Translations under genes and position numbers: made by a program
DNA from: an uncultured Anaerolineaceae bacterium
Lineage (GTDB): Bacteria > Chloroflexota > Anaerolineae > Promineifilales > Promineifilaceae
NCBI GenBank assembly: GCA_937967805.1
Contig: CALBTC010000347.1
Location: forward strand, 1 to 14,151
DNA length: 14,151 nucleotides
Reading direction: 5' to 3'
Shown: positions 7,801 through 14,151 of the stretch, piece by piece
How the letters are laid out: each line of letters begins with the position of its first letter
Numbering within the stretch: position 1 is the first letter of the stretch
Notes under the pieces: model-generated
The model's database searches: none
What the model was told of the DNA's origin: nothing
The model's input: the letters and a program-made list of their open reading frames with translations, nothing else

Positions 7801-8454
7801 TTAAGCAATTGCCGGAGTTTGATGCAAAAAGGTGTCATCTGTGAGCTGCTGCAAAACAAAAGCGGCCACATCGGCGCGAGAAACTTGCCCACCGCCAATC
7901 GACGGGTCCAGGCCATACTGATAATCACCGGTGGCCGGTCCATTCGTAAGGCCGCCTGGCCGCACAATCACCCAGTCCAGTCCGCTTTCACGCACGATCT
8001 GTTCCTGGCGCTCCTTGTCCTCGTACGCCTTGCGCAGCACCGTTTTCATCATCATCTTAAAGGTCAACGATACCTGATCCTGGCTGTCCCCCACGCCCAG
8101 CGCCGACACGACTACGAGGCGCTGGATGTCTTGCTTTTGCATACATTCAACGATGTTTCTTGTCCCTTCTGAAACGACGTTGTCCGGATTGTTAGCCGTA
8201 TGACCCAGGGAGCAGCATACAGCATCAGAACCGGCCAGCGTTTCTTCCACCTTTTCCGGGTTAAGCACATCGCCAATGACCAGATACAGCTTATCGTGCT
8301 TGACGGACAATCGGGATGAGTCGCGCACCAAAACGGTGACTTCATACCCGGCAGCCAGAGCCTGTGAAACGATTTCCTTGCCGGTGCCGCCCGTTGCGCC
8401 AAAAACGGCTAATTTTGAATGGTGTTGAGACTCACTTTGTTTTGTCATGTTCAT
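7801..8454 (-). CDS. NAD(P)-binding oxidoreductase, atypical SDR (NmrA / BLVRB-like)
   Basis: A 217-residue cytoplasmic Rossmann-fold protein. The cofactor loop GATGGTG at 19-25 follows a hydrophobic beta strand, Asp62 in GDV follows the third strand, VVVSALG sits at 115-121, and a VSRADVA segment near 191-197 is typical of the NmrA/HSCARG-like and flavin-reductase-like members. The classical Tyr-x-x-x-Lys catalytic pair is not apparent, as expected for this branch. The substrate is unknown; quinone, flavin or a redox-sensing role are all compatible. The start may be ATG 8454 or ATG 8448; neither has a strong ribosome binding site. The MFS exporter gene lies 48 nt upstream on the same strand, so co-transcription is possible, although an AT-rich hairpin separates them. 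Confidence 0.88.
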   Translation of the reverse strand: MNMTKQSESQHHSKLAVFGATGGTGKEIVSQALAAGYEVTVLVRDSSRLSVKHDKLYLVIGDVLNPEKVEETLAGSDAVCCSLGHTANNPDNVVSEGTRNIVECMQKQDIQRLVVVSALGVGDSQDQVSLTFKMMMKTVLRKAYEDKERQEQIVRESGLDWVIVRPGGLTNGPATGDYQYGLDPSIGGGQVSRADVAAFVLQQLTDDTFLHQTPAIA

Positions 8455-8464
8455 CCATTATCAC

Positions 8465-8481
8465 AAAAAACGCGGTTTTTT
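8465..8481 (-). terminator. Weak AT-rich hairpin between the MFS and oxidoreductase genes
   Basis: On the minus strand AAAAAAC and GTTTTTT pair across a 3-nt loop (CGC). The stem is almost all A-T, so it is at best a weak terminator or attenuator reducing read-through from the MFS gene. Confidence 0.3.
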
Positions 8482-8502
8482 GCTATTTGGCTGCTTGTGG
8501 GC

Positions 8503-9732
8503 TTATTTGTAAACGGCCGTTTCTGACCTGGACTTGCGTAACGGCCGTCGCAAGAAAAAGTAAGCGGGAATCAGCGCCAACAGCGACAGTCCCATGCCAA
8601 CCCAATAGGGATGGCGCGGATTTTGGGCAAAAATAATGCCGCCCAGCGCCGTACTAAAAATCGTCGCCAGGCTGACGGTGGATTGATACAGGCCCAACAC
8701 CCCGCCCCGCACCTCATCGGCCACGGTGCGCGTGGAAAGCGATTGCAGCGGCGGCATCATCAATCCCATCCCCAACGCAAAAAAGATTGACCCCGGCAGG
8801 CCCAGCCACGGCGTCGTGGCGGCAGCAAAGAAAAACATGCCCAGGGACCGCACCAGGCCGCCGATAATAACTAGATTGACTTCACCAAAACGGGGCAGCA
8901 CCCGGCGAATCAGAACCGTCTGCGTTAAAAATTGAGAGAGCCCAACCGTTGCCAAAAGCACACCAATGCCTAAATCGACAATGCTGTCGCTGTAATCGGC
9001 AAATAACACTGCATCACCGTACAGGGCAAACGTGGCTTGCAACAAGCCCAGGGCAAATTGGCCAATAAAGGCAATGAGCAAGACGGCTAACAGCGGCGCG
9101 TTGCGCAAAATCTGGGCTGGACGCAAGCCATTGCTGCGTGCCATCCGGTTTTTCATGCGCTGCTCGGTCGTCAACGACTCAGTGAGTGTGCGCCAGGTGA
9201 GAACGACGGTCACGGCTGCAGCCAAAGCCGCCATAAAAAACGGGATTCTGGGACCAAAAGCAGCAGACAGGACGCCGCCCAGCGCCGGCCCAAAAATAAA
9301 GCCCAGGCCAAAAGCCGCAAAAATGTAGCCCAACGATTCCGTGCGTTTTTCCGGCGGCGTGATGTCGGTGATGTATGCCTGAGCGACGATAATATTGCCC
9401 CCGGTGATACCATCCAAAATGCGGGCCACAAACAGGATGGCCACATTGGGCGCAGCCCCGATCATGATGAAGCTGATAACGGTACCAATCTGGCTAACAA
9501 TGAGAACGGGGATACGGCCGTATTTATCCGATAATCGCACAATGGTAGGTCCGGCTAAAAATTGGGCGGCAAAAAATGAGGAAATCAGCAAAGCATTTAG
9601 CTCGGGCCTGAGCTGAAACTGGCGCTGAGCATACAACAGCAAAACAGGCAAGGCCATCGCCGCGCCCAACATCTGCACAAATACAATGAGTAAGATGGTG
9701 AGCAGTCGTTTATCAATGTTCTTCAAGTTCAT
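8503..9732 (-). CDS. MFS exporter, DHA1 (TetA-like) family
   Basis: Membrane exporter of 409 residues with 12 predicted helices, most likely a proton-coupled drug or metabolite efflux pump. Motif A between helices 2 and 3 reads GPTIVRLSDKYGRI (61-74), Arg104 lies in the motif B region (FVARILDGITGG), and GFIFGPALGG (144-153) is the antiporter motif C. This pattern fits the TetA/DHA1 branch. Substrate unknown. The ATG at 9732 has no ribosome binding site, yet a good AAGGAG lies at 9764-9769, 27 nt or more upstream, in front of in-frame CTG codons; translation may begin earlier than marked. Two ACGGCCGT copies lie 28 nt apart at its 3' end (8513 and 8541), and the first encodes most of the tail SETAVYK. 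A third copy lies at 9514. Confidence 0.9.
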   Translation of the reverse strand: MNLKNIDKRLLTILLIVFVQMLGAAMALPVLLLYAQRQFQLRPELNALLISSFFAAQFLAGPTIVRLSDKYGRIPVLIVSQIGTVISFIMIGAAPNVAILFVARILDGITGGNIIVAQAYITDITPPEKRTESLGYIFAAFGLGFIFGPALGGVLSAAFGPRIPFFMAALAAAVTVVLTWRTLTESLTTEQRMKNRMARSNGLRPAQILRNAPLLAVLLIAFIGQFALGLLQATFALYGDAVLFADYSDSIVDLGIGVLLATVGLSQFLTQTVLIRRVLPRFGEVNLVIIGGLVRSLGMFFFAAATTPWLGLPGSIFFALGMGLMMPPLQSLSTRTVADEVRGGVLGLYQSTVSLATIFSTALGGIIFAQNPRHPYWVGMGLSLLALIPAYFFLRRPLRKSRSETAVYK

Positions 9733-9763
9733 GGGGGCATGGGCCAGCTCAAGCAGCAGGCCT

Positions 9764-9769
9764 CTCCTT
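9764..9769 (-). promoter_or_regulatory. AAGGAG site displaced from the annotated MFS start
   Basis: On the minus strand AAGGAG is followed after 7 nt by an in-frame CTG (9754-9756), and the first ATG in frame is 31 nt away (9732). Either a CTG start is used, or the site is fortuitous. Confidence 0.4.
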
Positions 9770-9791
9770 ATCGAGTCTTGGATTTTGGATG

Positions 9792-10538
9792 CTAAACATC
9801 CGGTGGTTCGTCTGTTTTAGGTGTTGGGGGGGAGACGGCCGTATCTACCGGCTCATCGTTCACAACCAGATTTTCTTGCAGCCGGGCAACGTGCAGCTGC
9901 TCCAATTGCTGTTCATAACGGCTGGCAACCAGGACAAAGTAGCCAGACAAATCACGCCAGGCGTTGGCCATCTGCGTACGCGTTTCGGCCATCATCTCAT
10001 CTTCTTGCTTGCGCCGCAGCCAGCGCCAGCTGGATCGCAAAATGTGGCGCACGTTGGCCACCACCTGCTGCGCCAGCTGGGTCAGCGGGCTGGTCGTCAG
10101 GTTGTCCAACACCTGGTGCAGCGCCTGGGCCGCCAGCGCCGATTCCTCCGGGCCGCTCAAATCGCCCCGCTTCATCATGAAATCAAGCAGAAAAGCGCGA
10201 TGCCAATAGTAGCTCAGTTTGTCGGTGGCTTCTTTGATGGTAAGAAAGTATAGGATGGTGCGGTAGGTGCGCTTGAGCAGCAGCCAGACCAGCTCCAGCG
10301 GCCACAGCAGGCAGCCCAGGCAGTTAAAGCTGCTGCGGTTGAGTTGGCGTATGGTTTCTGTGGAGAGGATACGGCCGTTGCGACGGGCAATCGCTTGGGG
10401 CATGCGCCGCTTAAAAAGCCATTCAAACAGCAAATCCACCAGTGGAATAGGGATCAGGATGGCCAAACCGGCCAGCGTCGCGTCTACGTAGATGGCCCAA
10501 TCAAATTTTTCGTTGGGTACAGTTGTCTCGTTGGTCAT
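9792..10538 (-). CDS. Unrecognised membrane-anchored protein
   Basis: I do not recognise this 248-residue protein. It has a hydrophobic segment at about 18-41 (ATLAGLAILIPIPLVDLLFE), a basic stretch KRR, and a second hydrophobic region at about 72-100 containing a Cys pair (CLGC) and aromatic residues. The remainder is helical and charged, with many Gln, Arg and Glu residues (about 130-225), followed by a short acidic, proline-rich tail that contains an ACGGCCGT-encoded DTAV. The layout suggests an inner-membrane protein with a large cytoplasmic helical domain. The start is ATG 10538; a GTG directly before it (10541) is equally possible, and no ribosome binding site is seen. It lies between the MFS gene and the VOC gene on the same strand with short gaps, so the three may be co-transcribed. 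Codon use resembles the neighbours, and nothing suggests recent transfer. Confidence 0.75.
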   Translation of the reverse strand: MTNETTVPNEKFDWAIYVDATLAGLAILIPIPLVDLLFEWLFKRRMPQAIARRNGRILSTETIRQLNRSSFNCLGCLLWPLELVWLLLKRTYRTILYFLTIKEATDKLSYYWHRAFLLDFMMKRGDLSGPEESALAAQALHQVLDNLTTSPLTQLAQQVVANVRHILRSSWRWLRRKQEDEMMAETRTQMANAWRDLSGYFVLVASRYEQQLEQLHVARLQENLVVNDEPVDTAVSPPTPKTDEPPDV

Positions 10539-10552
10539 CACTTAGTTGCACA

Positions 10553-10567
10553 AAACCCTCAGGGTTT
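10553..10567. repeat. Palindrome AAACCC-TCA-GGGTTT spanning the VOC stop codon
   Basis: AAACCC (10553-10558) and GGGTTT (10562-10567) pair across TCA, which on the minus strand is the TGA stop codon of the VOC gene. Read on that strand it is followed by TGTG, so it is a weak terminator at best. Confidence 0.45.
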
Positions 10568-10957
10568 AGGCCAGGCGGGGTCCAAAAAGGTTTGGACTTC
10601 AATGAGATAGCTATTGGGATCGCGCACAAAACAATGATAGATGTTGAATTTTTCGTTCAGCGTGGGCGGCTTTTCGATGCTCACCTCCTGCCCTACCAGA
10701 TAATCGTGCCAGCCGTCTACATCGGGTGTTACCAGGGTGAGCATGATGTGGTTGGTGGCCGGCGGTGCATCCATGTGCCGGCCCAGCGTCTGGCAAAAGC
10801 CCAGGTAGGCATCGCCGCCGCTAGCATAAATGCGGCAGCTGCCCTGGTCCAGCACCAGCTTCAGGCCGAGGATTTGCTCGTAGAAAACGGCCGTTTCTAC
10901 CAAATCCTTTGCGTGCAAAAATGTCACCTGCTGTTCAATGGGTGGTCTTTTGATCAT
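10559..10957 (-). CDS. VOC superfamily protein (glyoxalase / bleomycin-resistance fold)
   Basis: A 132-residue single-domain protein with the paired beta-alpha-beta-beta-beta pattern of the vicinal oxygen chelate superfamily. The first half shows FLHAKDLVETAVFYEQILGLKL, the usual strand then helix with FY and LGL. The second half shows NHIMLTLVTPDVDGWHDYL and ends with the RDPNSYLIEVQTF strand. His70 and Glu120 sit where metal ligands are usually found in the second half; I do not see a clear His or Glu at the first-strand ligand position, so metal binding is uncertain. The substrate cannot be predicted: glyoxalase, dioxygenase, fosfomycin- or bleomycin-binding members share this fold. The start ATG at 10957 lacks a strong ribosome binding site. 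It stands head-to-head with the GNAT gene, about 175 nt apart. ACGGCCGT lies at 10887. Confidence 0.88.
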   Translation of the reverse strand: MIKRPPIEQQVTFLHAKDLVETAVFYEQILGLKLVLDQGSCRIYASGGDAYLGFCQTLGRHMDAPPATNHIMLTLVTPDVDGWHDYLVGQEVSIEKPPTLNEKFNIYHCFVRDPNSYLIEVQTFLDPAWPKP

Positions 10958-11070
10958 GATTATTAATGGCTATGCGAATATCTGAGGCATGGATGATAAT
11001 GCTGAACAACTATAGCTGATCAAACGTTTTTATGCATATGACTTTTGTTAGAAAGAGGGAAATAGCCAGT

Positions 11071-11099
11071 TTGCTTCACGTGTCATTCCCTGCTAAATA
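11071..11099 (+). promoter_or_regulatory. Candidate promoter of the GNAT gene
   Basis: TTGCTT (11071-11076) and TAAATA (11094-11099) are 17 nt apart. Transcription would begin around 11105, just before the GGAG at 11120. Both boxes match consensus poorly; this is suggestive only. Confidence 0.3.
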
Positions 11100-11131
11100 T
11101 TGCCATGAAACAAAAGAACGGAGTCAAGAAA

Positions 11132-11584
11132 ATGAAGAACGCTGTCCAGATACGGCCGTTTCAACCCTCAGATCAATCGGCAACAAAACAACTCATTCTG
11201 GCTGGCCTGGCCGATCATTGGGGCACGCTTGACCCTGCACTTAATCCTGATCTTAATGATATTGCCAAAAGCTACCGGGGAGAAACCTTTTTATTGGCCG
11301 TATTGGGTGAGGAAATTATTGGTTGTGGCGCGTTGATTGCAGAGGAAGGGATGGTGGGGTGCGGCCGTATCGTTCGCATGTCTGTCAAAAAAAGAAATCG
11401 GCAACAGGGAATAGGCCGACTTATTTTGCACCACCTCCAGTTAGCAGCAAAGCAGCGCCAATTCCATAAGATCGTCTTGGAAACCACCGAAACCTGGACA
11501 GACGTAGTGGCCTTTTACCAGGCCAATGGCTTCCGCATTATTGGCCACCACGCTGGCGATACACACTTTGAAAAAACTCTCTAA
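11132..11584 (+). CDS. GNAT family N-acetyltransferase
   Basis: A 150-residue cytoplasmic acetyltransferase that would move an acetyl group from acetyl-CoA to an amine. The acetyl-CoA loop RQQGIG at 90-95 follows the strand GRIVRMSVKK (motif A), and WTDVVAFYQANGFRIIG at 122-138 is the usual motif B with FYxxxGF. The substrate is unknown; the family modifies antibiotics, protein N termini and small metabolites. The ATG at 11132 is preferred over an in-frame ATG at 11105 because GGAG (11120-11123) lies 8 nt before it, whereas the earlier ATG has none. ACGGCCGT at 11152 encodes RP within the first residues. The gene converges on the MFS gene, and the two stop codons share two bases. Confidence 0.88.
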   Translation: MKNAVQIRPFQPSDQSATKQLILAGLADHWGTLDPALNPDLNDIAKSYRGETFLLAVLGEEIIGCGALIAEEGMVGCGRIVRMSVKKRNRQQGIGRLILHHLQLAAKQRQFHKIVLETTETWTDVVAFYQANGFRIIGHHAGDTHFEKTL

Positions 11585-12885
11585 TCCCCCGCATACCAAA
11601 ACGCCTGGACTCGCGCGTGCGTTGAATTCCGCCGCGACCAACCATAAAAACTAATCCAGCCAAATGAGAACAACATCCCCATTCCGGCAAACAGCAGCGC
11701 AGTCTGGTTCAAACCCCACAGCGGCGAATCCTGCAATACACCGGCCAGCAACGTCGAAATGGACTGCGTCAACGTCAACATGGCAAACTCAAAGGCAAAC
11801 ACCCGCCCCCGGTAACGATCCGGCACCACAATTTGCAGCAAAACGGCCGAAAACACCCACATCGTGCCGCTGCCTACGGTTCGCACCAACGTTGCTAACA
11901 AGAATAGGCTAAACGTTGGTGCAGTTGCCAACCCCCAGATTCCGGCCGCCACCAGTACCATGCCAATTGTCGCGCCTAAAATCAGTCTCGGTGGTCGGCT
12001 GCCTAACGCCCGCCGCATAAACAGAGGCCCTAAACCTGTGCCCAAACCACTCATCACATAAATGATGCCCAGTGAGGCCGTTCCCCCATCTTCAATTTGT
12101 AGCGCTGCTGCCAGAGGAAACATCGTAAAGGGAAACACGTTATCGGCAAAGCTGATTTCCAGAACGTTGATCGCCCCCCACACCAGTGACCCAGTTGCTT
12201 TAATCAGGCTGAGGATGAGGAGATACGGCCGTGCCCACAAATAACGAAAGCCGTCCAAAAAATCAAGCCAGCCCCCCTGACTTTCCTCGCCTGGCAGCGC
12301 TTGGACAACTTGCAACGGAATTCGACCAATAAACCACGCCGAGAGCACAAAGGTGAGCGCATCTAAGATAAATGCAGTTTCTGCTCCAAAAACGGCCGCT
12401 ACCACCCCACCGAGAAACGCCCCCAAAGCCAGCATCGTGCTCCAGGTGAAGCTGTCTAAAGCATTCGCCGTCACCAGCTCCCGGCGATCAACCACCATCG
12501 CCACCACGGCCGAACGAGCCGGCGTAAACAATGCGCTCAAGGCAAACTGAGCCACCGTCAGCAGGTAGAAAACCCAAACCTGCCCCGTGACCCCCACCAC
12601 TAAGAAACCTAAAACCACAACCGCCCGTAGCACATCAGAAATAACCATCAAATTCCGCCGGTTATAACGATCTGCCAAAACACCAGCCAACGGGCTAAAC
12701 AAAAACAGGGGCAAAAACCGGGCCAAAAAAAGGTAGCTAATCGCTACCCCAGAATTGCTCAATTCAGTTATCAACTCCGCTGCCGCAATCAGATTAAACC
12801 AATCACCCAATTGTGAGACGACATTACCTAACCACAAATAGCGATAATTCTCATTACGCCTGAGCAGGGAGAGATACTCTTGCAT
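11581..12885 (-). CDS. MFS exporter, DHA3 (EntS / macrolide-efflux-like) family
   Basis: Membrane exporter of 434 residues with about 12 helices. The opening NYRYLWLGNVVSQLGDWFN, the helix 2-3 loop SPLAGVLADRYNRRNLM with motif A, Asp84 and Arg87, and the conserved TPARSAVVAMVV segment near 121-132 are characteristic of the MFS_3 / DHA3 branch that includes EntS and macrolide efflux proteins. It is unrelated in detail to the DHA1 exporter at 8503. Substrate unknown; siderophore, macrolide or lipid export are possible. The gene begins only 58 nt after the 5S rRNA on the same strand and has no clear ribosome binding site; a TATAAT overlaps its ATG. Its TAG stop overlaps the TAA of the convergent GNAT gene by two bases. 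It contains one exact ACGGCCGT (12225) and three one-mismatch forms. Confidence 0.9.
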   Translation of the reverse strand: MQEYLSLLRRNENYRYLWLGNVVSQLGDWFNLIAAAELITELSNSGVAISYLFLARFLPLFLFSPLAGVLADRYNRRNLMVISDVLRAVVVLGFLVVGVTGQVWVFYLLTVAQFALSALFTPARSAVVAMVVDRRELVTANALDSFTWSTMLALGAFLGGVVAAVFGAETAFILDALTFVLSAWFIGRIPLQVVQALPGEESQGGWLDFLDGFRYLWARPYLLILSLIKATGSLVWGAINVLEISFADNVFPFTMFPLAAALQIEDGGTASLGIIYVMSGLGTGLGPLFMRRALGSRPPRLILGATIGMVLVAAGIWGLATAPTFSLFLLATLVRTVGSGTMWVFSAVLLQIVVPDRYRGRVFAFEFAMLTLTQSISTLLAGVLQDSPLWGLNQTALLFAGMGMLFSFGWISFYGWSRRNSTHARVQAFWYAGD

Positions 12886-12936
12886 TATAATTTAAACCTG
12901 TTTGTATGGGAAAGAGAAAAGTTTAGCGAGGAAAAT

Positions 12937-12951
12937 AAAAAGGTCTCTTGG
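12937..12951 (-). terminator. Terminator formed by the 5S terminal helix plus a T-run
   Basis: On the minus strand the 5S rRNA ends in CCAAGAGACC, which pairs over 10 bp with the GGTCTCTTGG at its own 5' end (13058-13067). It is followed directly by TTTTT, A, TTTT (12941 down to 12932). The closing helix of the 5S RNA therefore looks like part of an intrinsic terminator, although the two strands of the stem are far apart. Confidence 0.45.
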
Positions 12952-13066
12952 CAATGACCTACTCTCCCAGGGGGTCACCCCCCAAGTACCATCAGCGCTA
13001 GCGAGCTTAACTTCCGGGTTCGGGATGGGACCGGGTGTACCTTCGCCGCTCAAATCACCAAGAGAC
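12943..13066 (-). rRNA. rrf: 5S ribosomal RNA
   Basis: The minus-strand sequence has the standard 5S landmarks: CCCATCCCGAACCCGGAAG in loops B and C, GATGGTAC and GGGAGAGTAGGTC toward the 3' side, and a closing helix GGTCTCTTGG / CCAAGAGACC. The ends are estimated from that helix and may be off by a few bases. It lies about 95 nt downstream of the 23S gene on the same strand, the usual 23S-5S order. Confidence 0.95.
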
Positions 13067-13159
13067 CTTCTTATAAACAAAAAGATCAATTAATACTAAA
13101 TAGTAATCCAAAACTACAAATCATGTATTCGTCAGAAAACCGAATTCTCCGTATCAAGT

Positions 13160-14151
<992 letters not shown>

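Noticed and set aside
11105..11131. Earlier ATG of the GNAT gene
   Set aside because: No ribosome binding site precedes it, whereas GGAG sits 8 nt before 11132.
12892..13093. Open frames of 63-65 codons over the 5S gene
   Set aside because: They overlap the 5S rRNA and have no features of a protein.

Overview
The window looks like chromosomal DNA from an uncultured Chloroflexota-type bacterium (Anaerolineae or Ardenticatenia-like). This is an inference from gene style, moderate-to-high GC, abundant intergenic hairpins and the presence of a DUF3307 protein; no marker places it firmly. The right end holds the 5S rRNA and the 3' third of a 23S rRNA, both on the minus strand.

Layout. 1-331: intergenic, with two inverted repeats and a ribosome binding site. 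332-4475 (+): a four-gene run of ABC ATPase, ABC-2 permease, NarL-type sensor kinase and LuxR-type response regulator, which reads as an export or envelope-stress module with its own sensory pair. 4636-6273 (+): NAD-type malic enzyme, closed by a clear intrinsic terminator at 6311-6346. 6398-10957 (-): orphan CheY-like receiver, DUF3307 membrane protein, SDR-type NAD(P)-binding protein, DHA1-type MFS exporter, an unrecognised membrane protein and a VOC (glyoxalase-fold) protein. 11132-11584 (+): GNAT acetyltransferase. 11581-12885 (-): a second MFS exporter, converging on the GNAT gene with overlapping stop codons. 12943-14151 (-): 5S and partial 23S rRNA.

The main unexplained signal is the 8-bp palindrome ACGGCCGT. 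I count 22 exact copies and 11 one-mismatch copies, where composition predicts well under one exact copy. They are spread roughly every 600 bp through genes of both strands and two intergenic gaps, and are absent from the rRNA genes. Twelve of the 20 coding copies are read as Thr-Ala-Val; the other eight use the other two frames. This behaves like the cyanobacterial HIP1 palindrome (GCGATCGC) but has a different sequence. A second theme is that the upstream gap of every gene in the ABC/two-component run holds a different inverted repeat, three of them built from short tandem units.

No CRISPR array, transposase, phage gene or tRNA was seen.
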